Source of the DNA: Gallionella sp.
GTDB lineage: Bacteria; Pseudomonadota; Gammaproteobacteria; Burkholderiales; Gallionellaceae
DNA length: 64,000 nt
Assembly (NCBI GenBank): GCA_028707275.1
Contig: JAQTUP010000004.1
Location: 62,001-126,000, forward strand
Direction: 5' to 3'
The first letter of the stretch is position 1. The number at the start of each line of letters is the position of its first letter. Of the stretch, positions 31,255 to 39,576 are shown piece after piece. A program made the translations under genes and the position numbers. A model generated the notes under the pieces. It ran no database searches. It was given only the letters and a program-made list of their open reading frames with translations, and was not told the DNA's origin.

Positions 31255-31951
31255 GGCAACTCCCGGCCCAGCCGTTAATATAAAAGGTATAGCCTACCTT
31301 GGCCAGACCGTAGAGGCCGAAACACACCACCAGCAAACCGGCCGCACGCCGTACCCGGACTGATTGTACCCAGCCCTTGAGACTCTCCCAAAACAGGCCG
31401 ATCGCCAGCAAATTTGGCAGCGTGCCCAGTCCAAACGCCAGCATCACCAGCGCGCCACTTTGTGCATGGCCACTGGCCAGCGCCGTGACCAGCACGCTGT
31501 AGACCAGACCACAAGGCAACCAGCCCCATAAGGTGCCCAGCAAAAAAGCGCGCAGCGGTGTCGTCACCGGAAAAAGGCCGCGTGTCAGCGGCTGGATGCG
31601 CTGCCAGATCAGCCGCCCGGCGCCCTCGATGCGCCGGACGATACCCCAGATACCGGCGATATAAAGCCCCAGGGCGACCAGCATCAGGCTGGACAAGGCA
31701 AACAAGAGGTGTTGGACCGGAATCACATCGCGCAACAACATACCGGCCTGCCCCACCGAACCTACCAGCGCACCGGCCAGGGTATAGCTCAACACGCGTC
31801 CGCCGCTGTAGGCCAAGTGATAGGGCCAGCGAGTCCCTTCTTTAGGCAATTGAGCCGTGAGAATGCCTGCCAGACTGCCGCACATGCCAAGACAATGCAC
31901 TCCGCTCAACAGGCCTACAAAAAATATTGCGATCAGGCTAAATTCAGTCAT
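31241..31951 (-). CDS. UreH/TauE-like six-helix membrane protein
   Basis: 236 residues with about six helices and the family signature SGVHCLGMCGSLAG near the N-terminus, which has conserved Cys. Such UreH_2 proteins are often found beside cbb3 assembly genes and are thought to move metals or thiols; substrate unknown here. It is co-transcribed with the Sco gene. Confidence 0.82.
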   Translation of the reverse strand: MTEFSLIAIFFVGLLSGVHCLGMCGSLAGILTAQLPKEGTRWPYHLAYSGGRVLSYTLAGALVGSVGQAGMLLRDVIPVQHLLFALSSLMLVALGLYIAGIWGIVRRIEGAGRLIWQRIQPLTRGLFPVTTPLRAFLLGTLWGWLPCGLVYSVLVTALASGHAQSGALVMLAFGLGTLPNLLAIGLFWESLKGWVQSVRVRRAAGLLVVCFGLYGLAKVGYTFYINGWAGSCHVAA

Positions 31952-31960
31952 GGAAAAATA

Positions 31961-31981
31961 GTGGATAGTGGATAGTGGATA
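31961..31981. repeat. three perfect GTGGATA units
   Basis: GTGGATA repeated three times without error, filling the gap before bioD's 3' end at 31984. Confidence 0.9.
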
Positions 31982-31983
31982 TT

Positions 31984-32652
31984 TTAATGATTTAACAGTG
32001 AGATATCCAAAAGATTCGCCACATCCCTCGCATCCGGGGACACCGGATAATGCGGCACCACGCCCAGCAACGGCGCCCTGATGCGTTGCTGCAAGGCAGC
32101 TATATTTTCATTTTGCATGCTCATTGATCCGTCCACGCAGTTAGCCACCCAGCCTGCCAGCTCCAGGCCGCAACGGACAATCGCATCCGCCGTCAGCCGC
32201 GCATGATTAAGACACCCCAGCCGAATCCCGACCACCAGAATAACAGGTAATTTCAACAGACAGGCAAGATCTGCGCCGTCCTGCTCGTCGTTCAAAGGCA
32301 CGGCAAAGCCGCCCACGCCTTCTGCGATGACGATGTCGGCCTGTTCCGACAAGAGCCTGCAGGATAGCGCAATCCGCTGCAAATCTATCCTGACACCGGA
32401 CAACTGGGCGGCTAAATGCGGGGCCATCGCCTGTGCGAAACAATAAGGGTTCACGGCTTCGCGACTGAGGGAAAGATTGCCGGCGGCTAACAGCTGCTCG
32501 ACGTCCTCGTTCAGCCCCTGCTGGTCGCAACCTGCTGCCACCGGCTTCATTCCGGCCACCCGCAGTCCTTGCGCGGCGAAGCCTTGCAGCAGCGCGCAAC
32601 TGACCAGTGTCTTGCCGACATTGGTATCGGTACCGGTAATAAAATAGCTCAT
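31984..32652 (-). CDS. bioD: dethiobiotin synthetase
   Basis: 222 residues. Start MSYFITGTDTNVGKT carries the BioD P-loop; the following MKPVAAG lysine and the AEGVGGFAVPL region are conserved. It closes the ureido ring of dethiobiotin using CO2 and ATP. Two GGATTCA repeats lie directly before its start codon. Fourth step in the order bioB-F-H-C-D here, all on one strand. Confidence 0.96.
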   Translation of the reverse strand: MSYFITGTDTNVGKTLVSCALLQGFAAQGLRVAGMKPVAAGCDQQGLNEDVEQLLAAGNLSLSREAVNPYCFAQAMAPHLAAQLSGVRIDLQRIALSCRLLSEQADIVIAEGVGGFAVPLNDEQDGADLACLLKLPVILVVGIRLGCLNHARLTADAIVRCGLELAGWVANCVDGSMSMQNENIAALQQRIRAPLLGVVPHYPVSPDARDVANLLDISLLNH

Positions 32653-32667
32653 GGATTCAGGATTCAG
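32653..32667. repeat. two GGATTCA units
   Basis: GGATTCA GGATTCA immediately next to the bioD ATG. Confidence 0.75.
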
Positions 32668-32679
32668 ATGAGCATGCGG

Positions 32680-33549
32680 TCACAGTTTGAACGAAGTTTT
32701 GATGATCGCGGCACCCTCGCGGGTGACACGCGGGGCAGGCTTCCAGGCGTGACCATAGACCACTTCATAGGTGGCGGGCAATTTCCCGTCGCGACGCAGT
32801 TTTTCATAATTTTCCAGCAGGCGCGCCCAGGCGGATTTCCCCATCAAACCCTGGGAGCGTCCGGCGGTCGCGTTGTGTGCACCTATCGCCTTCAGGTCTT
32901 GCAGCACACCGCGCACATCGTCATAGGTCAGCGTCAGATATTCCATATCCATCACAGGCTCGGCAAAACCTGCCTGCATCAGCATGTCGCCTATGTCGTG
33001 CATATCGGCAAAACGGCTCAGATGAGTATGAGCGTCCACCCCGCTGAAGGCCTGTCTCAATTCCTTCAGGGTATCGGGGCCAAAAGTACTGAACATCAGC
33101 AGCCCATCCACCTTCAGCACCCGGTTCAGCTCGACAAAAGTAGCCGGCAAATCGTTGCACCATTGCAGGGCAAGATTCGACCAGACCAGCTCCAGACTAT
33201 CAGAGGCGAGCGGCAAGGCTTCCACATCGGCGCACACCGGCAATTGCCGCGCTCCGCCGAACAGCTTTTGCCACCAGCTGGCGCGACTTTGCGCGGTTTG
33301 CAACATGCCGATGGCAATATCCAGCGAGACCACCTGAGCGGCCGGATATTTTTCCGCCAGCTGGCGCCCGCCCCAGCCCGTACCGCTGCCCGCATCGAGC
33401 AGGCGCTGAGGCTGCATCCTGATGTAGTCCAGCCTCTCCAGCATCCGCGTACACACCTCGCGCTGTAAAACAGCCGACGCATCGTAGCCTGTTGCCGCAC
33501 GGGAAAAAGCCCGGCGCATCATCTTTTTGTCTATTACAAATTCATTCAT
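32680..33549 (-). CDS. bioC: malonyl-ACP O-methyltransferase BioC
   Basis: 289 residues. SAM-binding motif I is LLDAGSGTGWGGRQL, with motif II near LVWSNLALQWCND and motif III GLLMFSTFGPDTLKEL; all are typical of BioC. It methylates malonyl-ACP so that fatty acid synthesis can build the pimeloyl chain. It overlaps the bioH stop by eight bases. Confidence 0.95.
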   Translation of the reverse strand: MNEFVIDKKMMRRAFSRAATGYDASAVLQREVCTRMLERLDYIRMQPQRLLDAGSGTGWGGRQLAEKYPAAQVVSLDIAIGMLQTAQSRASWWQKLFGGARQLPVCADVEALPLASDSLELVWSNLALQWCNDLPATFVELNRVLKVDGLLMFSTFGPDTLKELRQAFSGVDAHTHLSRFADMHDIGDMLMQAGFAEPVMDMEYLTLTYDDVRGVLQDLKAIGAHNATAGRSQGLMGKSAWARLLENYEKLRRDGKLPATYEVVYGHAWKPAPRVTREGAAIIKTSFKL

Positions 33550-34375
33550 GCAAAAAATCCACTACGTGTTTTACAAAGGTATCGGGATGCGACAGAAAGG
33601 GCGCATGTGCTGCACCCGCTATCTCCACCAGTTGTGCGGCGGGCAAACAAGCCGCCATATATTGCGAAGCGGTCAGCGGCGTGAGCGTATCACGGACGCC
33701 TGCGATTACGAGCGCGGGCTGGCTGATTTGTGACAATTCATCGCGCAAATCCACCTCGCGCAATATTTCAAGACCGGATTGCAACGCCGCCAGATCAGGC
33801 TCGCCGCGACTTTGCAACAATTTGCGCAAACCGGCCAGCAATTCGCGCTCACGCTCACTGCCACGCACTTGCAGCGCCAAAAATCGCCGCAAGGTCAGCA
33901 AGTAGTCTTGCTGCAGAGCCGCTGAAAAATCCGCCAGGGTATCCGCTGCCATCGCACAGGGCCAATCAACCCGCTGTACAAAACAAGGGGTTGAGGAAAC
34001 GGCGATCAGACGCGTCACCTGCGCCGGATGCCGCATCGCCCAGCGCAAGGCCACCTGTCCGCCCAGCGACCAGCCACAGACTGCCAGCTGCCCGGTGAAC
34101 TGGGCGGCCAGTTGGTCAACGATAGAATCCAGGTGAGAATAGTCAGTGGCGAGTGGCAAGTGGTGAGTGTGCGGTTCGGCGCTTTTCCCACTGACCACTT
34201 CCAACTGACCACTTGCCGCACTAAAACCATGCCCCGGCAAGTCCACGCTCATCACCTGAAAATGTTCCGCCAGCATCGTCAACACCCCGCCCCACATTCC
34301 GCCGTGCATCCCCCAGCCGTGGATGAACAACAGCTGCGCACCCGAATCGCCAAAGCGGTCAATATGCAAGCTCAT
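33542..34375 (-). CDS. bioH: pimeloyl-ACP methyl ester carboxylesterase BioH with an internal repeat insertion
   Basis: 277 residues from ATG 34375, which overlaps the bioF stop by 17 bases. Alpha/beta hydrolase: HGWGMHGGMW oxyanion region, nucleophile in CGWSLGG, Asp in GVRDTLTP, His in GAAHAPF. It ends the BioC-primed chain by removing the methyl ester. Compared with E. coli BioH, about 24 extra residues (about 53-80, after LPGHGFS) are encoded by a 7-bp repeat array with inverted arms. The catalytic residues lie outside it. Confidence 0.92.
   Translation of the reverse strand: MSLHIDRFGDSGAQLLFIHGWGMHGGMWGGVLTMLAEHFQVMSVDLPGHGFSAASGQLEVVSGKSAEPHTHHLPLATDYSHLDSIVDQLAAQFTGQLAVCGWSLGGQVALRWAMRHPAQVTRLIAVSSTPCFVQRVDWPCAMAADTLADFSAALQQDYLLTLRRFLALQVRGSERERELLAGLRKLLQSRGEPDLAALQSGLEILREVDLRDELSQISQPALVIAGVRDTLTPLTASQYMAACLPAAQLVEIAGAAHAPFLSHPDTFVKHVVDFLHE
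34137..34222. repeat. 7-bp repeat array with inverted arms inside bioH
   Basis: Left arm units CAGTGGC GAGTGGC AAGTGGT GAGTGTG (34144-34171) and right arm CCACTGA CCACTTC CAACTGA CCACTTG (34188-34215). GGCAAGTGG pairs with CCACTTGCC. In frame with bioH. Confidence 0.85.
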
Positions 34376-35633
34376 GCAAGGCCTCCAGCAGACGATCGAC
34401 ATCGGACGCGGTATGCGCGGCAGACAGGGTGATGCGCAAACGGGCTGTGCCCGTTGGCACGGTGGGCGGACGGATCGCCGCGACCCAGATGCCGCGTTCT
34501 CGCAAGGCCGTACTCAAATCCAGCGCCGCCTGATTCTCACCTGCGAGCAACGGCTGTATCGCCGTACCGGATTCCATCAATACACAGGGCAAATTCGCAA
34601 GGCCCGTGCGCAATTGCGCAATCAGCTTTTGCAAATGTGCGCGCAGCTCATCCCCTCCCCGGATCAGTCGCAAACTCTCCAGCAGTGCGACAGACAAGGC
34701 AGGAGGAGTGGCCGTTGTGTACACATAGCTACCCGCATGGTTGATGAGCGTGTCGATCACCACCTGTTCTGCCGCAACAAAAGCACCAAACACCCCGGCG
34801 GCCTTGCCCAGAGTCGCCATATAAATGATACGTTTTGAATTTATGCCAAAATGAGCAAGAGACCCGCGCCCCTGCTCACCCAGCACACCAAAACCGTGCG
34901 CATCATCCACCAGCAGCCAGGCATCGTATTGCTCACACAAGGCCAGGAGTTCCGGCAGTCGCGCCATATCGCCGTCCATACTGAACACGGCATCGGTACA
35001 GATCAGTTTTCGCCCCGCTTTAACGTGAAACCCGTGCGGCGTTTCGTTTGCCCTTGCCCCCGCAAGCGGGGGAAAGTTGGAAAGGGGGAAACGGGCATGG
35101 TTAGTTTCATCATCAGGGATGGCCTCTTTGCCGTGCCCGTTAGTCTGTGCCAGCAAGCTTTCCAGCTGAGCGATGTCATTATGTCGATAGCGTTTGACGC
35201 AGGCTCGCGAGAGTTGCATCGCATCATTCAATGAAGCGTGATTGAGTTTGTCGGCAAACACCGTGTCCCCGCGTCCGGCCAATGCCTGCACCACACCGAG
35301 ATTGGCCATATAGCCTGTGGAAAACAACAGCGCGGCAGGCTTGCCTGCGAAATCCGCGAGCTCGTGTTCGAGCTGCTCGTGCGGCAAAAAATGCCCGTTC
35401 ACCAGATGCGCCGAACCCGCGCCCGCGCCCCACTGCTGCGCGCCCTGCTGCAAGGCGGCAATCAGTTTTGGATGATGAGCCAGCCCCAGGTAATCGTTGC
35501 TGCAAAAGGAAAGATAAGGCGTGCCCTCGACCACGATATGCGGCGACTGGGGGCTGAAAACCGTGCGTCGCGACCGCAGCAAACCCAGCGCGGCACGCTC
35601 ATCTAATTGAAGCTGTAGTTCAGAAAAAGGCAT
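34359..35633 (-). CDS. bioF: 8-amino-7-oxononanoate synthase BioF with an in-frame repeat insertion
   Basis: 424 residues, about 40 more than usual. PLP enzyme: HND, VDDAHGFGVLG and the Schiff-base Lys277 in TLGKAAG are intact. It condenses pimeloyl-ACP with alanine. The extra 40 residues (about 164-206, between ESLLAQ and LICTDAVFSMDGD) are encoded exactly by a palindromic repeat element and form a Pro/His/Asn-rich loop. Homologues join these two segments directly. The loop is at a surface turn before a conserved strand, so activity may be kept. Confidence 0.93.
   Translation of the reverse strand: MPFSELQLQLDERAALGLLRSRRTVFSPQSPHIVVEGTPYLSFCSNDYLGLAHHPKLIAALQQGAQQWGAGAGSAHLVNGHFLPHEQLEHELADFAGKPAALLFSTGYMANLGVVQALAGRGDTVFADKLNHASLNDAMQLSRACVKRYRHNDIAQLESLLAQTNGHGKEAIPDDETNHARFPLSNFPPLAGARANETPHGFHVKAGRKLICTDAVFSMDGDMARLPELLALCEQYDAWLLVDDAHGFGVLGEQGRGSLAHFGINSKRIIYMATLGKAAGVFGAFVAAEQVVIDTLINHAGSYVYTTATPPALSVALLESLRLIRGGDELRAHLQKLIAQLRTGLANLPCVLMESGTAIQPLLAGENQAALDLSTALRERGIWVAAIRPPTVPTGTARLRITLSAAHTASDVDRLLEALHELAY
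35020..35141. repeat. palindromic element copy A inside bioF
   Basis: Left part TTAACGTGAAACCCGTGCGG, hairpin CCCCCGCAAGCGGGGG (about 35057-35072), AAAGTTGGAAAGGGGG, and the 51-nt end module 35091-35141 with arms ACGGGCATGG / CCGTGCCCGT. About 120 nt, equal to the 40 extra codons of bioF. Confidence 0.88.
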
Positions 35634-35639
35634 CTTCGG

Positions 35640-35705
35640 TTTACAGTTTTTCAGTTCACGGCTTTCAGTTTAAAGGCATACAGAAAACGGCAAACTAAAA
35701 AACAG
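35640..35705. repeat. degenerate CAGTTTT-type 7-bp array
   Basis: GGTTTAC, CAGTTTT, CAGTTCA, CGGCTTT and CAGTTTA units, then AAAACGG CAAACTA on the other side. Fills the bioF-bioB gap. Confidence 0.7.
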
Positions 35706-35709
35706 GCAA

Positions 35710-36705
35710 CTACGCTTTGTCGGCGAAAGCATACATGCCCAGTTTATCGAGCAAGGCTCGGTCACGCGCGACTTCCGGATTGCCGGTGGTGAGCAATTGT
35801 TCGCCATAAAAAATCGAATTCGCGCCTGCCAGAAAACACAACGCCTGAATCGCGTCGGACATCTGCGCGCGTCCTGCGGATAATCGCACACGAGCCGTGG
35901 GCATGGTGATGCGAGCGACCGCGATGGTGCGCACAAAATCCAGCGGATCGAGCTCGGCCTGATCGGCCAGCGGCGTGCCCTCCACCTTGACCAGATTGTT
36001 GATCGGCACGCTTTCAGGGTAGGGATCCATATTCGCCAGCTGAGCGATCAGCCCTGCGCGCTGTGTCAAATTCTCGCCCAAACCCACGATGCCACCGCTG
36101 CACACATGCATGCCCGCCGCCCGCACGCGTTCCAGCGTATCGAGCCTGTCCTGATAATCGCGGGTGCTGATGATGTCGCCGTAAAATTCAGGCGATGTAT
36201 CCAGATTGTGGTTGTAGTAATCAAGACCGGCATCCTTGAGCTGTACGGTCTGTTCGTCGTTTAACATGCCCAATGTGGCGCAGGTTTCCATCCCCAGACC
36301 TCTGACCGCCTTGACCATCTCCACCACGCTCAACATGTCAGCCTCTGTCGGTTCGCGCCATGCGGCGCCCATACAGAACCTGTCAGCACCGGCCATCTGG
36401 GCGGCTTTGGCGGCCTCGACCACGGCAGATAATTCCAGCATTTTCCGGTCTTCCACGCCCGTCGAATGAAACGCCGACTGCGGGCAATAGCCGCAGTCTT
36501 CCGAACAGCCGCCGGACTTGATGGACAACAGGGTGGATAATTGCACCTGATTCGGATCAAAATGTTCGCGATGCACCTGCTGCGCGCGGTACAGCAGGTC
36601 GGCAAAGGGCAGACTGAACAAGGCCTCCACCTCATCCACGGCCACGCGTTGCGGCGTGACAGATTTCTTGACGGGCGGGTGAAATACGATAGTCTGGGCG
36701 GTCAT
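35710..36705 (-). CDS. bioB: biotin synthase
   Basis: 331 residues. Radical SAM cluster Cys67, Cys71 and Cys74 (CSEDCGYC) and the [2Fe-2S] ligands later in the barrel. It inserts sulfur into dethiobiotin. First gene of the biotin operon; comF starts divergently 58 bases away. Confidence 0.97.
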   Translation of the reverse strand: MTAQTIVFHPPVKKSVTPQRVAVDEVEALFSLPFADLLYRAQQVHREHFDPNQVQLSTLLSIKSGGCSEDCGYCPQSAFHSTGVEDRKMLELSAVVEAAKAAQMAGADRFCMGAAWREPTEADMLSVVEMVKAVRGLGMETCATLGMLNDEQTVQLKDAGLDYYNHNLDTSPEFYGDIISTRDYQDRLDTLERVRAAGMHVCSGGIVGLGENLTQRAGLIAQLANMDPYPESVPINNLVKVEGTPLADQAELDPLDFVRTIAVARITMPTARVRLSAGRAQMSDAIQALCFLAGANSIFYGEQLLTTGNPEVARDRALLDKLGMYAFADKA

Positions 36706-36763
36706 AATCGGTATGATGCGAATAAGGGTTGCGACGGCGCATCATCCTTGAAAGGGGCGCACC

Positions 36764-37477
36764 TTGTCAATTTTCTGGCAGAAAACACTGAACATCGGCA
36801 CAATAATCAGGCAACTTGTTCCCGCTCAGCCCTGCGTATTATGCGGCAGCATGGGCCACTCCGGTTTATGGTGCAAGGCCTGCGATGCGGCCATGCCCCG
36901 CCTCGCGCTGCCGCGCTGTCCGGTTTGCGCCCACCCCGGCCCCGGAGGAGAGGTCTGCGGCCAGTGCCTGAAAAATCCGCCGCTGTTTGACCGCACCATA
37001 GCCGTTTTCAGTTATCAGTTCCCGGTTGACCGTCTGATTCAATCGCTGAAATATCACGAGCAACTCGCCCTGGGGCGAGTCTTTGCAGAAAAGCTTAAGG
37101 CATGCACAGAGCCGAACGATTTACCCGATTGTGTCATCCCGATGCCGCTGCACCCGAGCAGGCTGAAAAATCGCGGGTTCAATCAGGCCCGGCTGATTGC
37201 CGCCCCGCTGGCAAAATCACTCCATCGCCCCCTGCTGGACCATGCCTGCCATCGGGTGCGCGACACCCCGTCGCAAACCTCGCTGCCCTGGCCGGAGCGC
37301 AGTAAAAACATGCGCGGCGCATTTAGCTGCGAGATGGATTTATCCGGTATGCGGGTCGCGCTGGTGGATGATGTATTGACGACCGGCGCCAGCCTCAACG
37401 CACTGGCCGATGCCGTCAAAAAACAAGGCGCCATCGAGATTGACGCATGGGTGGTGGCCAGAACGGTGAGAGACTGA
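36764..37477 (+). CDS. comF: ComF family phosphoribosyltransferase-like protein
   Basis: 237 residues from TTG 36764, which has AAAGGGG upstream; no ATG gives full length. An N-terminal double zinc knuckle (CVLCGSMGH, CKACD, CPVCAHP, CGQC) is followed by a PRTase domain with VALVDDVLTTGASLNA. ComF proteins take part in DNA uptake. It runs opposite to bioB and converges on mshN through a 7-bp array that begins right after its stop. Confidence 0.9.
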   Translation: MSIFWQKTLNIGTIIRQLVPAQPCVLCGSMGHSGLWCKACDAAMPRLALPRCPVCAHPGPGGEVCGQCLKNPPLFDRTIAVFSYQFPVDRLIQSLKYHEQLALGRVFAEKLKACTEPNDLPDCVIPMPLHPSRLKNRGFNQARLIAAPLAKSLHRPLLDHACHRVRDTPSQTSLPWPERSKNMRGAFSCEMDLSGMRVALVDDVLTTGASLNALADAVKKQGAIEIDAWVVARTVRD

Positions 37478-37478
37478 T

Positions 37479-37534
37479 GTTTACGGTTTACGGTTTTTAC
37501 TCTCCACTCTCCACTTACCACTTACCACTTACAG
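37479..37534. repeat. eight contiguous 7-bp units between comF and mshN
   Basis: GTTTACG x2, GTTTTTA, CTCTCCA x2, CTTACCA x2, CTTACAG, all in one 7-bp phase. The last unit supplies the mshN stop codon. Confidence 0.9.
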
Positions 37535-38515
37535 CTTGTTGATTTTCTGCTGCACGAAGGCTTGCAGTTCGGGGCTGAGCGTCCGGCTTTCAAGCGCATG
37601 CCGGTAAGCTTCTTTCGCGTCATTCAGGCGCAACAGCGCCTGCAAGGAAATACCGTAGCCCATCAGCCAGACCCCCTTGTCAGGACTCGATTTGAGTGCG
37701 AGTTGATAATGTTCGGCAGCCTCACCGTGACGCCCCTTGCGCTGTAACAATGCGGCATAAAAAGCCTGATAATCTGCCAGTTGCGCCGCATGGGGCAAGG
37801 TGGCATCAAGCGTGGCCAGCGCCAGATCCAGCTCGCCGTGTTCGACCTGCAAACGCGCCAGCCACATCGCCTGCCCGCTGTTGCCAGGCTTATTCTTCAG
37901 GCCGTCCTGCAACACCTGTTCAGCATCACGTGCCCGCCCGCCCTCCAGCAACAGTGCAACCAGGGCCTGCCTTGCCGCATCATGGTTCACATCAGAACGC
38001 AGGACACCTTCATAAGCTGCAATGGCATCCGCTGTTCGTCCTTGCAACATGCTGGCATTCGCCCGGCGATATTCCGCATCGACCTGTTGCGCCTGACTGA
38101 TTTGCTTGACCGGAAGACTGCCAGGCGGAGTCGTCGCCACCGGTATCTGACGCACCTCCGGCATCGAAGGTTTGGCCTGCCCGGGCATCGCTTCACTCTT
38201 ACTAGCAGTGAGCGGCCTCTCGGGCAGCGGCACCGAACTCAATTCAAAACTCAAACGGGATGCCAGAGGCGGCATGACGGGCGCCACCGGTGCAGCCCTC
38301 GTCGGCGCGCTCGCCGGAGTCAGCGCCACGACCTTCGTCGGCACAGGCAAGAGACGCCAAAATACAACGGCTGCCATCAGCAAGCCCACAAGCAGCGCGA
38401 TGAGCGCCCGTATGCCATGATAATTGCGCACCACTTGAACCGGGCGCACCTGAGGAGCCGCCGACTGCACGCCGCGTTTATCCAGCTGGTTGAGCACCTG
38501 ATTGATCACGCTCAC
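37529..38515 (-). CDS. mshN: MSHA biogenesis protein MshN (TPR)
   Basis: 328 residues from GTG 38515, giving the typical MSVINQVLNQLDKRG start; GTGA overlaps the mshM stop. One helix (about 39-58), a Pro-rich periplasmic linker, then TPR repeats (about 155-325; VDAEYRRANASMLQGR, DAIAAYEGVLRSD, GEAAEHYQLAL). MshN links the inner-membrane platform to the secretin. Its stop lies in a 7-bp repeat. Confidence 0.9.
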   Translation of the reverse strand: MSVINQVLNQLDKRGVQSAAPQVRPVQVVRNYHGIRALIALLVGLLMAAVVFWRLLPVPTKVVALTPASAPTRAAPVAPVMPPLASRLSFELSSVPLPERPLTASKSEAMPGQAKPSMPEVRQIPVATTPPGSLPVKQISQAQQVDAEYRRANASMLQGRTADAIAAYEGVLRSDVNHDAARQALVALLLEGGRARDAEQVLQDGLKNKPGNSGQAMWLARLQVEHGELDLALATLDATLPHAAQLADYQAFYAALLQRKGRHGEAAEHYQLALKSSPDKGVWLMGYGISLQALLRLNDAKEAYRHALESRTLSPELQAFVQQKINKL

Positions 38516-39462
38516 AACAAGGCCCACCCGACAATCAGCGCAGCTGCGAGCATCGCGCCTGCGGACAAGACATAAGGTTGCCAGTCACGCCGAACTTCCG
38601 GAGTGTCGGATGCCGCGATGCCGATATGCCGGGCATTCACGCCCTGACGCCCCTCGCCGAACGCCATCATGAGCGCCTTATGCGCGACAATATTCACAAG
38701 CCTTGGCGTGCCGCCGGTAATACGGTGCAATTTTGCCACCGCCGCCCGGTCGAACAGAGTTTCCCCGGCAAACCCCGCCACGTTCAGGCGATGGCGCAAA
38801 TAGCGATCCAGTTCATCGGCGCGCAAGCCGCGCAACTCATATTGAAAACTGATGCGCTGGCGCAACTGGCGTATCGAATGCTGAGCCAGATGTTCGTTCA
38901 GTTCAGGCTGACCGAACAACACCACTTGCAACAGCTTGCGCTTCTCGGTTTCAAGATTAGTCAAAAGACGCAACACCTCCAGCGTCTGTAAGGGCAAGGC
39001 CTGCGCTTCATCCAGGCACACCAGCGCGCGACGCCCCTGCCGCGCGCAGTCGAGCAAGGCGCGCGTCAGCCCCTTGAGCAGCTGGTGCTGATCGCTGTCT
39101 TTTTCCAGAGGCACCCGAAATTCGTCCGCCAGAGCCAACAGCAGACTGCGCGGCTCCAAAAACGGGTTCGGAATATAAGCCGCCATAAAGCGCTGAGGGG
39201 ACGCTGCATCCGACGCCGGATCCTGGGTGCCGATCGCGGTTGTCGATTCATCCGGCTGATTTAGGGACGCCAGAAATTTCCGGCACAACAGCGTCTTGCC
39301 GTTCCCCACCTCACCTGTGATCTTGATGAATCCTTCACCGTTACGCGCCGCCACCAGCAGGGTATTGAGCGCCTCCTGGTAACTTGAACAGGCGAAGAAG
39401 AAGCTGGTATCGGGTGTCAGCCCAAAAGGCGATTCGCGCAGACCAAAGTGATCCCGGTACAT
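38512..39462 (-). CDS. mshM: MSHA biogenesis ATPase MshM (ExeA-like)
   Basis: 316 residues. Starts MYRDHFGLRESPFGLTPD, typical of ExeA/MshM; Walker A GEVGNGKTLLCRKF, Walker B ALVCLDEAQ. A C-terminal helix (about 297-314) anchors it. Thought to help secretin assembly through the cell wall. The stop overlaps mshN. Confidence 0.93.
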   Translation of the reverse strand: MYRDHFGLRESPFGLTPDTSFFFACSSYQEALNTLLVAARNGEGFIKITGEVGNGKTLLCRKFLASLNQPDESTTAIGTQDPASDAASPQRFMAAYIPNPFLEPRSLLLALADEFRVPLEKDSDQHQLLKGLTRALLDCARQGRRALVCLDEAQALPLQTLEVLRLLTNLETEKRKLLQVVLFGQPELNEHLAQHSIRQLRQRISFQYELRGLRADELDRYLRHRLNVAGFAGETLFDRAAVAKLHRITGGTPRLVNIVAHKALMMAFGEGRQGVNARHIGIAASDTPEVRRDWQPYVLSAGAMLAAALIVGWALL

Positions 39463-39463
39463 G

Positions 39464-39568
39464 TCAGGATGCAGGATTCAGGATGCAGGATGCAGGATGC
39501 AGAGATTCTGTGGCGGCACAGCCGCATGCCGCGAACAGCAAACTGAAAACGGTAAACTGAAAACTGGT
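39464..39568. repeat. 7-bp arrays filling the mshL-mshM gap
   Basis: Units TCAGGAT/GCAGGAT (39464-39498, six in phase) and AACAGCA AACTGAA AACGGTA AACTGAA AACTGGT (39534-39568), with a GCGGCACAGCCGC hairpin between them. Confidence 0.9.
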
Positions 39569-39576
39569 TTTTCCTG

